Of a stretch of DNA of 64,000 nucleotides, positions 17,024 through 25,499 are shown piece by piece. The number at the start of each line of letters is the position of its first letter. Positions within the stretch are counted from its first letter, which is position 1. Source of the stretch: Arthrobacter terricola (GTDB lineage: Bacteria; Actinomycetota; Actinomycetes; Actinomycetales; Micrococcaceae); the NCBI RefSeq assembly GCF_004354015.1, contig NZ_SMRU01000006.1:1-64000 (forward strand), written 5' to 3'. Made by a program: the position numbers and the translations under genes. The notes under the pieces are model-generated. The model was not told where the DNA came from, searched no databases, and saw only the letters and a program-made list of their open reading frames with translations.

Positions 17024-17403
17024 TGGACGCGGGCTCCTTCGGTGATGCGAGCGCCACTGATCCGGATATCCACCCGGCTAAGGGTGGAGCCACTGAGCTC
17101 CATCACACGCTCAAGGATGGTGGTCTTCGCCGTCACTGCCCGCTCCCACACTGATCCGCCGAACCTTCCAAGCCTCAAAGGATCCATCAGGACGTCAACT
17201 AGGGAAGGCACGCCAATCGGTGCGGCGATCGAGAGGGCCAAGAGGCCGTCGTCGTCCGACCATTCGGCGCGGACATCCTGCGGCGAGACACCGAGCGATT
17301 CCGCGGCGGCGGCCTGCGCCAAGGCGGTGAGTGCCTGGGTGCTGATCCGGTTGTGGCCGGCCATCGTGGTGGCGGGCTGCACCGCCTCAGCCGCGGACAT
17401 CAT
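17020..17403 (-). CDS. Short Asp23-like protein
   Basis: A 127-aa soluble protein lying between the DUF2273 and DUF6286 genes. The layout (N-terminal STQALTALAQAAAAESLGV helix, then DGLLALSIAAPIG and SGSTLSRVDIRISG strands) resembles a reduced Asp23/Gls24 fold, which fits its place in the cluster. Start ATG 17403 overlaps the preceding stop; a second ATG is the next codon. Confidence 0.72.
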   Translation of the reverse strand: MMSAAEAVQPATTMAGHNRISTQALTALAQAAAAESLGVSPQDVRAEWSDDDGLLALSIAAPIGVPSLVDVLMDPLRLGRFGGSVWERAVTAKTTILERVMELSGSTLSRVDIRISGARITEGARVQ

Positions 17404-17591
17404 GAAGACGAGCGCCGGCCGGTCAGTGCATCCAGGACGCTGCGAAGATCAAGTTTTCCGTCCGCAGCCCGGCCCAGGAGCGCACCAATGCCCATGAACA
17501 AAAGGGCAATCACGAAACCCCACAGCCCGAATTGGAACGCCATGAACGCCACAAAGGCGCCGATCCCGATTCCGACGACAGTCATGTTCAC
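17400..17591 (-). CDS. DUF2273-like small membrane protein
   Basis: A 63-aa protein with two hydrophobic segments separated by a tight turn (VVGIGIGAFVAFMAFQFGLW and GFVIALLFMGIGALLG) followed by a polar tail ending in Arg/Ser. This is the small membrane component that sits next to asp23 genes. It overlaps both neighbours by 4 bp, supporting translation as one unit. Confidence 0.8.
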   Translation of the reverse strand: MNMTVVGIGIGAFVAFMAFQFGLWGFVIALLFMGIGALLGRAADGKLDLRSVLDALTGRRSSS

Positions 17592-18061
17592 TGGAGTGGC
17601 TCCCTTTCCGCTAAGGCACCCTTTGTTCCGGCCTTGACGAGCGAGGCAACATAGACATCGTTGATCTCGACGTTGACCTCAATGACTTCCAATCCCACGA
17701 GCGACTCGACCGCCCTGTAAACCGCGGCCCGCACCTGGTTGGCGACGTCGTGGAGGGGGTATCCGTAAACGGCCACGAGGTTGACGTCCACGGCTACTTG
17801 GGTTTCGCCCACTTCGGCACGTACCCCGGCTGCATGGTCCTGGCTGCCGACGGCGTCACGGATGGCCCCGAGGGCTCGGGAAGGGGCTGAGCCAAGGGAA
17901 TAGACGCCGGGAACTGCCCTCGCCGCGATGCCTGCAACCTTGGCGACGGCGGAATCTGAAATGATGGTGCGTCCGCTCCCGGGCAGCGCGTGGTGTTCCT
18001 CGGAAACCGGAACCCCCATGGCCTCCGGGTCAGGCGCGGCGAAGCTTTCCTGCTGTTCCAT
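17588..18061 (-). CDS. Asp23/Gls24 family envelope stress protein
   Basis: A 157-aa cytoplasmic protein and first gene of the five-gene cluster. The Asp23 domain runs from RTIISDSAVAKVAGIAARAV through YGYPLHDVANQVRAAVYRAV to VEVNVEINDVYV. In firmicutes Asp23 is a membrane-tethered abundant stress protein. The ATG at 18061 follows GGGGAGGGC. Because all four downstream genes overlap, expression is probably set only here. Confidence 0.9.
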   Translation of the reverse strand: MEQQESFAAPDPEAMGVPVSEEHHALPGSGRTIISDSAVAKVAGIAARAVPGVYSLGSAPSRALGAIRDAVGSQDHAAGVRAEVGETQVAVDVNLVAVYGYPLHDVANQVRAAVYRAVESLVGLEVIEVNVEINDVYVASLVKAGTKGALAEREPLQ

Positions 18062-18233
18062 GTAGCCCTCCCCTTCTGTTGATTACCACCCTAGCGCTTG
18101 CCCCTGACAAGGCGGAGACAAAGGGGAATACAAAGAAGACGGAGCCCGTCGTGGCCGAACAAATTTCCCGGAAATTCCGGGTTTTGGTTTAAATGAAGAA
18201 AAGCGCCGGTTCCGAAGAACTGACGCTTCCCAG

Positions 18234-18309
18234 TGGTGGCTCCGACCGGCGTCGATCCGGTGACCTTTCGATTTTCAGTCGAACGCTCTACCAACTGAGC
18301 TACAGAGCC
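18234..18309 (-). tRNA. tRNA-Phe (GAA), CCA encoded
   Basis: The minus strand folds into a standard cloverleaf: GGCTCTG acceptor paired with CGGAGCC, D arm GCTC/GAGC, anticodon loop CTGAAAA (anticodon GAA) and T arm ACCGG/CCGGT. Discriminator A is followed directly by an encoded CCA. Confidence 0.95.
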
Positions 18310-18359
18310 TTAGGTGACATTGTCACCATGATTGCCGGAATTTCTTCCGGCAATCAAAG

Positions 18360-18433
18360 CGACCCTGACGGGACTTGAACCCGCGACCTCCGCCGTGACA
18401 GGGCGGCGCGCTAACCAACTGCGCTACAGGGCC
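18360..18433 (-). tRNA. tRNA-Asp (GTC)
   Basis: Cloverleaf on the minus strand with acceptor GGCCCTG/CAGGGTC, D arm GCGC/GCGC, anticodon loop CTGTCAC (anticodon GTC), T arm GCGGG/CCCGT and discriminator G typical for Asp. CCA is not encoded. Confidence 0.95.
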
Positions 18434-18517
18434 TTGCTTGTTTGCAGTATCTCTACTGCTTTTTTCAAGGCTTCCAGCCTACCAGACTTTTCAGACTGGT
18501 TTGACCACTTCCTTGCG

Positions 18518-18590
18518 TACCCCCAACGGGATTCGAACCCGTGCCGCCGCCGTGAAAGGGCGGTGTCCTAGGCCGCTAGACGATGGGGGC
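18518..18590 (-). tRNA. tRNA-Glu (TTC)
   Basis: Cloverleaf on the minus strand with acceptor GCCCCCA/TGGGGGT, anticodon loop CTTTCAC (anticodon TTC), T arm ACGGG/CCCGT and discriminator A. It is the promoter-proximal member of a Glu-Asp-Phe tRNA transcript. Confidence 0.95.
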
Positions 18591-18672
18591 CTGGAACAAT
18601 CCGAATTTGCGACAGGCAACAACACATTACGGTTTCCCGTGTGCTTTTCGCATCTCGCTCGTCCGAACTGGA

Positions 18673-18688
18673 CTCTAAAACTTTAGAG
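18673..18688. promoter_or_regulatory. AT-rich palindrome upstream of the tRNA cluster
   Basis: CTCTAAAACTTTAGAG is a perfect inverted repeat with 7-bp arms. It is about 80 bp upstream of tRNA-Glu and 130 bp upstream of the divergent EamA gene. It might be a regulator site or a weak stem; no protein is suggested by it. Confidence 0.25.
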
Positions 18689-18818
18689 CATAGGTGGGGA
18701 TATTCCAAAATCGGCGCACGAGCAGCCGAATAACCGCTCCCCGATGTTGGCAGTTTCTTGCTGAAAGACGTCCGAATTCCGCCAGTCCGGAGCAGTCACG
18801 CCGGGCTAGATTGGCAGC

Positions 18819-19727
18819 ATGGCCACAAGCACTCCAGTCACTCCGGCGACCACCAACTCCCGGACCATCAACAAGCTCGGCGTTGCCGCCGTCGTCGTCA
18901 CCGTTGTCCTTTGGGCGTCTGCCTTCGTGGGCATCCGCGCCGTCGGACCCAGCTTCTCCCCCGGTTCCTTGACGCTCGGGCGGTTGGCGGTTGCCGCCGT
19001 CGCGCTCGGCATTGTGGCGCTGCCCAAGCTGCGCACCTGGCCGAAAGGCCGCGAATGGTGGCCGATCCTCGCGTACGGCGTCATGTGGTTCGGCGGCTAC
19101 AACGTGGCGCTCAACGCAGCTGAACACTTGCTCGACGCCGGCACCAGCGCCATGCTGATCAACGTTTCACCCATTCTGATCGCCGTCCTGGCGGGCTTCA
19201 TCCTGAAGGAAGGCTTTCCGCGCTGGCTGATCATCGGCAGCCTCGTAGCGTTCGGCGGGGTCGCGCTGATTGCGCTCGGCTCCGGTCAGCGTTCGACGGC
19301 GGACGTCGCCGGAGTGCTGCTGTGTCTCCTCGCCGCCGTCCTCGCCGCGGTGAGCGTGATCGTCCAGAAGCCCGTGCTGCGCAAGTTCCCGGCAGCGCAA
19401 GCGACCTGGTTCGGCATCATGGTGGGTGCGGTGTGCTGCTTGCCGTGGGCCGGCCAGCTTGTGGCCGAGGTGCAGGCGGCTCCACTTCCGGCCACGCTCG
19501 GGTTGGTTTACCTGGGCGTCTTCCCCACGGCGATCGCGTTCACCACGTGGGCCTACGCCTTGTCCCTGATTGAAGCGGGAAAGCTCGCCGCCACGACCTA
19601 CCTCGTCCCGGGCACCACGATCCTGATTTCCTGGGCATTGCTCCACGAGATTCCCGGCATCTGGGGCCTCGTTGGTGGAATCGTCTGCCTCGTGGGCGTC
19701 GGGCTCACCCGGCGCAGGTCCCGCTAG
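18819..19727 (+). CDS. EamA/DMT-family transporter
   Basis: A 302-aa membrane exporter with ten predicted helices in two EamA repeats (ASAFVGIRAVGPSFSPGSLT in the first; AAVLAAVSVIVQKPVLRKFP at the start of the second; LEAG-type motif SLIEAGKLAATTYLVPGTT near the end). DMT transporters usually export amino acids or other metabolites. The gene stands alone; the convergent PfkB kinase gene ends 22 bp away. Substrate unknown. Confidence 0.9.
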   Translation: MATSTPVTPATTNSRTINKLGVAAVVVTVVLWASAFVGIRAVGPSFSPGSLTLGRLAVAAVALGIVALPKLRTWPKGREWWPILAYGVMWFGGYNVALNAAEHLLDAGTSAMLINVSPILIAVLAGFILKEGFPRWLIIGSLVAFGGVALIALGSGQRSTADVAGVLLCLLAAVLAAVSVIVQKPVLRKFPAAQATWFGIMVGAVCCLPWAGQLVAEVQAAPLPATLGLVYLGVFPTAIAFTTWAYALSLIEAGKLAATTYLVPGTTILISWALLHEIPGIWGLVGGIVCLVGVGLTRRRSR

Positions 19728-19749
19728 CCACCTCGCCGGAAAGGTGCGC

Positions 19750-20673
19750 CTACCGCGCCATTCCGGCGAGGAGCTCGCGGTGCGTGGGCGGGTTGGCCCC
19801 GCGGCGCCCCACCGTGATGGCGGCGGCCATGGACGCGGTCTGTCCGATGCGCTCCAGCACAGTGGGCGCCAACCCTTGGCTTCCACGCAGCAGCAGCCCG
19901 AGGATCAGGGCCGACATGTAGGAATCGCCGGCACCGATAGTGTCCGCCACCACGGAAGCCACCGCGGGAACGATCAGCTGGGTGTGCGGCGTCGCCATCA
20001 GGGAGCCCTCGGCGCCGCGAGTCACCACGGCCAGGCCCGCGCCGAGGCCCAGGATATGGCGGGCGGTCTCTTCGAGGGACTTGCGCGGGTAAAGCCAGAA
20101 GGCGTCGTCGTCGCTGAGCTTCACGACGCCGGCCAACGGCACCAGCTCTTCGAAAATACGCAAAGCCTCGCCGTGGCTGCCGAGGAGGTCTGCGCGGATG
20201 TTGGGATCGTAGGTGACCATGCACCCGCCTTGCGCTTGTTCCAACAGGTTCCGCACCGAGCTGGCGCCGGGTTCGAGGAAGGTTGCGATCGAGCCCGTGT
20301 GCAGGATCTTCGGCGCATAAGGCAGGGTGGCGCGACCCAAGGACCATTCGATGTCAAAGGAGTACTCGGCCGAACCGTCGGCCGCGATTTCCGCCGTCGC
20401 GGTGGCCGTCTTGGTGAGCGACTGCGAACCGGGCAGCACCACGACGCCGGCGCTAGCCAGGTGCGTGGCGATGGACTCGCCGCGCGCGTCCCGGCCGACG
20501 GCCGTGAGCAACCCGGCCTTCACGTCAAGCCGGCCCAGGCCGTACGCGACGTTGGCAGGCGATCCACCCGGGTATTCGGTCTCGCCTTGCGGCGTGTGAA
20601 CGATGTCGATGAGGGCTTCGCCGACCACGACGACGTCGAGCGGCTCGGGCGAGAGGGACGCGAAGTGGTTCAT
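19750..20673 (-). CDS. PfkB-family carbohydrate kinase (fructokinase-like)
   Basis: A 307-aa sugar kinase. The ribokinase-fold N-terminal block is GGSPANVAYGLGRL and the C-terminal ATP/catalytic block is ADTIGAGDSYMSALILGLL, with the catalytic Asp in GAGD. VVGEALIDIVHTPQGETEYPG is typical for fructokinases. Its ATG overlaps the stop of the LacI gene upstream (20670-20673), so regulator and kinase form a two-gene operon without a transporter. Fructose is the likely substrate but this rests on resemblance only. Confidence 0.9.
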   Translation of the reverse strand: MNHFASLSPEPLDVVVVGEALIDIVHTPQGETEYPGGSPANVAYGLGRLDVKAGLLTAVGRDARGESIATHLASAGVVVLPGSQSLTKTATATAEIAADGSAEYSFDIEWSLGRATLPYAPKILHTGSIATFLEPGASSVRNLLEQAQGGCMVTYDPNIRADLLGSHGEALRIFEELVPLAGVVKLSDDDAFWLYPRKSLEETARHILGLGAGLAVVTRGAEGSLMATPHTQLIVPAVASVVADTIGAGDSYMSALILGLLLRGSQGLAPTVLERIGQTASMAAAITVGRRGANPPTHRELLAGMAR

Positions 20674-21734
20674 GGGGTTCCTGTTCCTAGGTGGGAGGGT
20701 TCCCGTGGCACGGCCACGGACTGGCGTTCAACGAGCGGGCATTCAAAGTATTCGGCGCGGCCATCGCGCTCCGCACCGGCCAAAAGCAGCTCGACCGCGC
20801 GCCTGCCCATCCCGACGAAGGGCAGTTCGAGCGTAGTCAGGCCGGGGCGCAGATATGGCGCGAGGGTTTCCTGGTTGTCGAAACCCACAACGGACACGTC
20901 GCCCGGGACGGATAACCCGAGCTGGGCCAGGGCCTGGTAGGCGCCCCAAGCGGTGCGGTCGTTCGCGCAGAAAACGGCTGTGGGCGGCTGCTTGCCGGTC
21001 ATGAGCGCGAGGGCATTGTCGAAGCCGCCGGATTCGTGCCCGTCGCCGATCCTGTGGAGGCCGGGATCCGGATCGATGCCCGCTTCCGTGAGGGCGCGCC
21101 GGTATCCGTCATAGCGCCCGACGGCGGCTGGCAACTCCCCGTCCGGGGCCCCAAGGTTGATCATCGCGATCCGGCGATGGCCGGCGTCGAGGAGCCTTTT
21201 CGTGGCGACGTAACCTCCCGCTTCCTCCTGCGGGGCGATGCTGGGAAAGCGTCCCGCGCGGTCCCGCGAATTAAGCACGACGGCGGGCACCTCGGCCAGG
21301 ACGTCGGGCACGTCAAGGACCCGGTGGTACATCGCGGCGTAGACCACTCCGGCCACCTTGTAGGACAACATGGCCTCCAACGATGCGGCTTCGAGGGCCT
21401 TGTCTCCGCCCGTATTCACCGTCAGGAGGAGCAAACCCGATTCCCATGCTTTGGCCTGGGCGCCTTCAATGATCTTGCCGGCAAAAGGGGCCGTGGCCAC
21501 GAAGTCGCCGACAAAACCGATCATTCCCGCCACGCCATCGCGCAACACTTTGGCGTGGGCGTTGGTCCTGTAGCCCAAGCGGTTGGCGGCAGCGTGGACG
21601 CGCTGCCGGGTCTCCTCCGAGAATCGCGTTCCGGCGGCATCGTTGAGCACCAACGACACTGTGGCCTGGGAAACACCGGCAGCGGCAGCGACGTCGTTCA
21701 TCGTCGTGCCGGATCTGCTGCCGTGGCGGTTCAT
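20670..21734 (-). CDS. LacI-family regulator coupled to the sugar kinase
   Basis: A 354-aa repressor. HTH: TTMNDVAAAAGVSQATVSLVLN; core: GMIGFVGDFVATAPFAGKII, AAMYHRVLDVPDVLAEVPAV, PTAVFCANDRTAWGAYQAL, GDVSVVGFDNQETLAPYLRPGLTT. It overlaps the PfkB kinase gene by 4 bp. A CG-centred palindrome at 21769-21786 is well placed for autoregulation. An in-frame ATG at 21701 (MNDVAAAAG) is a possible shorter start. Confidence 0.92.
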   Translation of the reverse strand: MNRHGSRSGTTMNDVAAAAGVSQATVSLVLNDAAGTRFSEETRQRVHAAANRLGYRTNAHAKVLRDGVAGMIGFVGDFVATAPFAGKIIEGAQAKAWESGLLLLTVNTGGDKALEAASLEAMLSYKVAGVVYAAMYHRVLDVPDVLAEVPAVVLNSRDRAGRFPSIAPQEEAGGYVATKRLLDAGHRRIAMINLGAPDGELPAAVGRYDGYRRALTEAGIDPDPGLHRIGDGHESGGFDNALALMTGKQPPTAVFCANDRTAWGAYQALAQLGLSVPGDVSVVGFDNQETLAPYLRPGLTTLELPFVGMGRRAVELLLAGAERDGRAEYFECPLVERQSVAVPREPSHLGTGTP

Positions 21735-21768
21735 CGATTCCTTGTCTGTTTTGGCTTAACTTGCGGCC

Positions 21769-21786
21769 TGGTTATACGAATTACCA
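21769..21786. promoter_or_regulatory. Candidate LacI-type operator upstream of lacI-pfkB
   Basis: TGGTTATACGAATTACCA is an imperfect palindrome with a central CG and outer TGGT/ACCA; 14 of 18 positions are symmetric. It lies 35 bp upstream of the regulator's ATG. Confidence 0.45.
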
Positions 21787-21852
21787 GCCCGGAAAACTGT
21801 AGCTGCAGCCACATCCAGCGTCAATGATGAAGCCGCGCGTTACAGTCGGAAC

Positions 21853-22398
21853 ATGCCCATCGATTTGCCTCCCGGCCTGCCGATTATTCCCGATGGCGAA
21901 GTTCCCTTTAGCCAGCGCATCTTCGGCGTGCGCCCCACGGCAGCGAGGGCGGCCGACGTCGATGCTGCGGGCACGGCTGCTGCAGAGGTAGCTGGCGCGG
22001 CTGGCGGCACTGAGGCTGGCGGCGCCGCGCCTTTCGAGATGTCGCCGGAGGACTTTGAGGCGGCCGTCAGTGATGCCTTGCTCCTGATTCCGGACAAGGC
22101 GGCCCGGGCGATGGACAACGTGGCCATCTTCATTGAAGACGATTACACGCCGCAGTCCGGAGACGACCCCGGCACGGTTCTGCTCGGCCTGTATGAAGGG
22201 GTGCCGCTGACGGAACGCGGTTCATGGTGGGACGCTGGCTCACTCCCGGACCGGATCACCATCTTCCGCCAACCCATCCTGGATATTTGCGCCTCCCGAC
22301 AGGACGTGATCGACGAGGTCGCCATTACGGTGATCCATGAGATCGCCCACCATTTCGGAATCGGGGACGACCGCTTGCATGAACTCGGCTGGGGCTAG
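21853..22398 (+). CDS. Small zinc metallopeptidase-family protein
   Basis: A 181-aa protein with a zincin motif near the C-terminus (VIHEIAHHFGIGDDRLHELG; HExxH with a downstream acidic residue). Such short one-domain putative metallopeptidases (formerly DUF1025) are common in actinobacteria; no substrate is known. An Ala/Gly-rich stretch (residues about 30-58) separates a Pro-rich N-terminus from the domain. No signal peptide, so cytoplasmic. Confidence 0.83.
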   Translation: MPIDLPPGLPIIPDGEVPFSQRIFGVRPTAARAADVDAAGTAAAEVAGAAGGTEAGGAAPFEMSPEDFEAAVSDALLLIPDKAARAMDNVAIFIEDDYTPQSGDDPGTVLLGLYEGVPLTERGSWWDAGSLPDRITIFRQPILDICASRQDVIDEVAITVIHEIAHHFGIGDDRLHELGWG

Positions 22399-22437
22399 GC
22401 GGTTGATCTAGGTCCGGGCTGAGCCGAATCCCCGCCG

Positions 22438-25400
22438 TTAGGCAACAGTGCCAGCTGCGCCGTCCACCGTGATCGTTTGGCCCGACGTGATCCGGGAAGT
22501 GGCATCCGGGACCCCGACGACGGCCGGAATCCCGTACTCCCGGGCGACGACTGCGCCGTGCGAGTTTGGACCGCCCATCTCCATGACGAGGCCCGCAGCG
22601 GTTAGGAATAGCGGAGTCCAACCGGGGTCGGTGGATGGAGCCACCAGGATCTCCCCCGGTTCCAAATGCGCACCCACGGGGTCCATGATCACTCTGGCCA
22701 CGGCAGTCACGGTCCCTGCGGATGCGGGAGCTCCCCGCAGCACGTCGCCAGCCACTTCGGGACTGGTCTCCGGAATGTCGTTGGACTGGGCGCCCCCGCG
22801 TTGGGCGCTTGCCGTTGTTTTACCGCTGTTCCGGCTACCGGAAGGCAAGGCTTCGGGTTCAGTCCCGTCGGAAAGGAGCACCCTGGGCACATGGCGGCGG
22901 CGCAATTCCAGCTCGTATTCGTCCCGGCGCCGAGCCACGAGTTCATGGAGGTCCTGGCCATCCAGGCCTCTATGGGCGTCGTCGAAATCGAGGAAGAAAA
23001 CGTCCGAGGGGTCATCGATCCTTCCCGCCTCTGCGAGCGCTTCTCCCACCAATGCCAGTTGGGACCGGGCAGCGGCCAAAGCAACCACGAGGTTGTATTT
23101 CGGGAACTCGCGTAGCCCGGAGAACATGCGGGTGCGCTCTAGCGCGGCTTTCACAATCTTGGCGTGGAAGACGCTCTTCGACCGGGCCCTTGCCACCAGG
23201 ACGGCAGCCTGTTCCTCGGCGTCGCGCGCTGCTTTCTCAAATTGTTTGTCCGGAGCGAGCCGGGGGTCCTCGAGGCGCAGGTAGTTGATGAGCACGCCGA
23301 TGATGTGGGTGGGATCATCGGACCAGCGGGCCATGCCGAGGTCGATTTCCGCGACTGCCCGGTGCCCGTAGCGGCTCAGGAAGTCTTCGAGTCCGCCCTG
23401 GGCGACAGAGGGCAGTCGGCCCTCACGGTACTTTTGCACGAGGGCGGCGGGACCGGCGTCGGCGAAGGCGCGGGCGGACGCGGCATCATCCCGGATGGTG
23501 GTTGCCAGCTGCCACAGCGCAAGGTCCATTTCCGTGGTGACATTGTTGGGCAGCCCACGGATGATGGTTTGGAGTTCGTCCCAGGAGGCTTGTTCGCCGA
23601 GGAGTTTCCTGACAATTCCCATGGTTGCGAAGCCGACCACAACCGGCGGCAGGGTGTTGGGTATGACAGTGAAGAGTTCCTTGCCGAGGATCCGCTCGAC
23701 GTGGCCAATCCTTTCCCGCGGAGAGGCATCCGCAGGAACCGCCAACGCGGCCTTCAATTCCTCGGCGACCTTATTGACGCGTTCAAGCGCTTCCTTCGGC
23801 TTGAAAATGGCTCGGACGAGTGTCTCGGGCACGCGATAGCGAAGCACGATAGGTGCCACGTGCTTGATCAGTTTCAGCGGCGTCTTGTTGGTAACGGCGA
23901 AACCAGGATCATCAAACAGCGCCCGCATGACGGTGGCCGAACGGGACTCCATGAAGTCGAAGGCCTTCGGGACAATCGCGCGACCTATGGTGCTTCGCAG
24001 CGGAGTGGCGAGATCGAAATAGATCCGCATTCCGGCCTCATAGTATGGCGAAGGACCGTTCCGCGGTTCAGGGACCTGGAAACCCGCCGTGCGCGCCACC
24101 GACGCAGCAAGGACCCTGATAGCGGCGAGACCCATAGGGGTAAGCGGGCGCGTGAGCCCTTGTGCAAGGCTGAAACACAAGTACGCGTGCGGACCTGGGG
24201 CTGCGCTGTAGTTATTCGGGTTTTGGTGAGCAGTGTTTGGGCGAGCCGAGTTCGGACGGACTGGGTGAGGACGGACAGGGTTCGGGTAAAGCGTCGTGAT
24301 GGGGCGTGCCTGGGTGAGCCATAGCTTTCCGTCGCCGTCCAAGGCCCATTCGATGTCCTGCGGCGAACCGTAGTGTTCCTCCACTCGCTGCCCAACGTTT
24401 GCCAGGGACCTGATCTGGGAATCGTCCAGGCAGGCAGTTTGGCTTGGCGAGCCCGAGCCCAAGTCCGACCCGGAGCCCGAGTCCGGATGCGACGGTGCGT
24501 CAAGGCGTTCGGTGCCGCCCCCAGGCAGCGAACGAATCACGAGTTTCCGGTCCCCGAGCCTCCGCTGCGTGATCCTGCCCGTGAGCGAATCCACCACGAA
24601 ATGGTCCGGGTTCACCGCGCCTGAGACCACTGCCTCACCGAGGCCGGGGTTGGCATCGATGACTGCTTCGCGGCGACGCCCCGTGACCGGATTCGCAGTG
24701 AAGAGGACGCCTGCCGCCTCCGCATCCACCATGAGTTGAACAACGACGGCGAGGGTCACCGCAGCGTGCTGGATTCCATTGCTGGCCCTGTAGCTGACAG
24801 CGCGGTCCGTCCATAGGGATGCCCAGCATTTTCGAACGGCGTCGAGAACAGCCTCGGCACCCACAACGTTCAAGTATGTGTCCTGCTGCCCCGCGAAACT
24901 CGCAAAGGGCAGGTCCTCGGCAGTCGCGGAAGACCTGACGGCCACCGCGGCATCTGAACCGAGCCCCGTGTAGGCCGAGCGGATGGCTTGCTCAATTTCG
25001 GCGGGCATACCGGACTCGAGCACTGCGGTCCTGGCGCCGGCCGCGAGCACGCCCAGCCGGTCAAGGTCTCCCGGCTCGGCGGACTCGAGTTCGTGAATTA
25101 TCTCGGAGAGCGCGCGGGCCGTGTTGCCCGAAGCGTCCAGGCTGGTGCCTGTCCCAGGTCCCTGGCCATCGGCGTCGGGGTTTTCGTCCACCTGCAGTGC
25201 GCGCCGATATGCCTCAGTGCTGAGGCAAAACCCAGGCGGAACCGGAAAACCAGCCCACGTCAGTTCGCCGAGGTTTGCCGCCTTGCCGCCAACCTCGGGA
25301 AGCATGGCAGCCCGGATCTCCCGTAATGCGAGAATCAAGCGCGGCGCGGTTCCTGACGCCGACTCAGGCCCCGCCCCCGGCGCCCACTCAGACCCAGACC

Positions 25401-25461
25401 CAGACCCCGACCCCGACCCCGATTCGGACCCCGGCTCCGACTCCGACTTCTCCGTGATCAT
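22438..25461 (-). CDS. PEP-synthase/rifampin-phosphotransferase-like protein
   Basis: A 1007-aa protein. An ATP-grasp PEP/pyruvate-binding domain (LPEVGGKAANLGELTWAGFP ... VAVRSSATAEDLPFASFAGQ ... ANPVTGRRREAVIDANPGLG) is followed by a long all-alpha middle region, and ends with the PEP-utilising swivelling His domain (VMEMGGPNSHGAVVAREYGI, catalytic His in NSHGA). There is no C-terminal PEP-binding barrel, so the order matches rifampin phosphotransferase (ATP domain, substrate domain, His domain) rather than PEP synthase. The N-terminal 45 residues are a Ser/Gly/Glu repeat and may be upstream of the true start (an in-frame TTG begins just before ILALREIRAAM). Two more low-complexity linkers occur at about 330-350 and 385-415. 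It follows a universal stress protein gene by 38 bp. Substrate unknown. Confidence 0.8.
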   Translation of the reverse strand: MITEKSESEPGSESGSGSGSGSGSEWAPGAGPESASGTAPRLILALREIRAAMLPEVGGKAANLGELTWAGFPVPPGFCLSTEAYRRALQVDENPDADGQGPGTGTSLDASGNTARALSEIIHELESAEPGDLDRLGVLAAGARTAVLESGMPAEIEQAIRSAYTGLGSDAAVAVRSSATAEDLPFASFAGQQDTYLNVVGAEAVLDAVRKCWASLWTDRAVSYRASNGIQHAAVTLAVVVQLMVDAEAAGVLFTANPVTGRRREAVIDANPGLGEAVVSGAVNPDHFVVDSLTGRITQRRLGDRKLVIRSLPGGGTERLDAPSHPDSGSGSDLGSGSPSQTACLDDSQIRSLANVGQRVEEHYGSPQDIEWALDGDGKLWLTQARPITTLYPNPVRPHPVRPNSARPNTAHQNPNNYSAAPGPHAYLCFSLAQGLTRPLTPMGLAAIRVLAASVARTAGFQVPEPRNGPSPYYEAGMRIYFDLATPLRSTIGRAIVPKAFDFMESRSATVMRALFDDPGFAVTNKTPLKLIKHVAPIVLRYRVPETLVRAIFKPKEALERVNKVAEELKAALAVPADASPRERIGHVERILGKELFTVIPNTLPPVVVGFATMGIVRKLLGEQASWDELQTIIRGLPNNVTTEMDLALWQLATTIRDDAASARAFADAGPAALVQKYREGRLPSVAQGGLEDFLSRYGHRAVAEIDLGMARWSDDPTHIIGVLINYLRLEDPRLAPDKQFEKAARDAEEQAAVLVARARSKSVFHAKIVKAALERTRMFSGLREFPKYNLVVALAAARSQLALVGEALAEAGRIDDPSDVFFLDFDDAHRGLDGQDLHELVARRRDEYELELRRRHVPRVLLSDGTEPEALPSGSRNSGKTTASAQRGGAQSNDIPETSPEVAGDVLRGAPASAGTVTAVARVIMDPVGAHLEPGEILVAPSTDPGWTPLFLTAAGLVMEMGGPNSHGAVVAREYGIPAVVGVPDATSRITSGQTITVDGAAGTVA
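25383..25446. repeat. Degenerate hexanucleotide tandem repeat
   Basis: About ten imperfect 6-bp units (CAGACC, CCGACC, CCGACT and variants) encode the Ser-Gly/Ser-Glu run at the N-terminus of the PEP-synthase-like protein. Changes in copy number would keep the frame, altering only linker length. Confidence 0.7.
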
Positions 25462-25499
25462 TGCCGTCCGTCCCCCGCCGCCTGCTCGTTCCCCTGGGC

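Noticed and set aside
18062-18233. Possible small RNA or gene between the Asp23 cluster and tRNA-Phe
   Set aside because: No frame with a ribosome site and no strong hairpin; treated as a plain spacer.
25383-25446. Hexanucleotide tract as a phase-variation switch
   Set aside because: Six-base units preserve the frame, so copy changes would not switch expression on or off.
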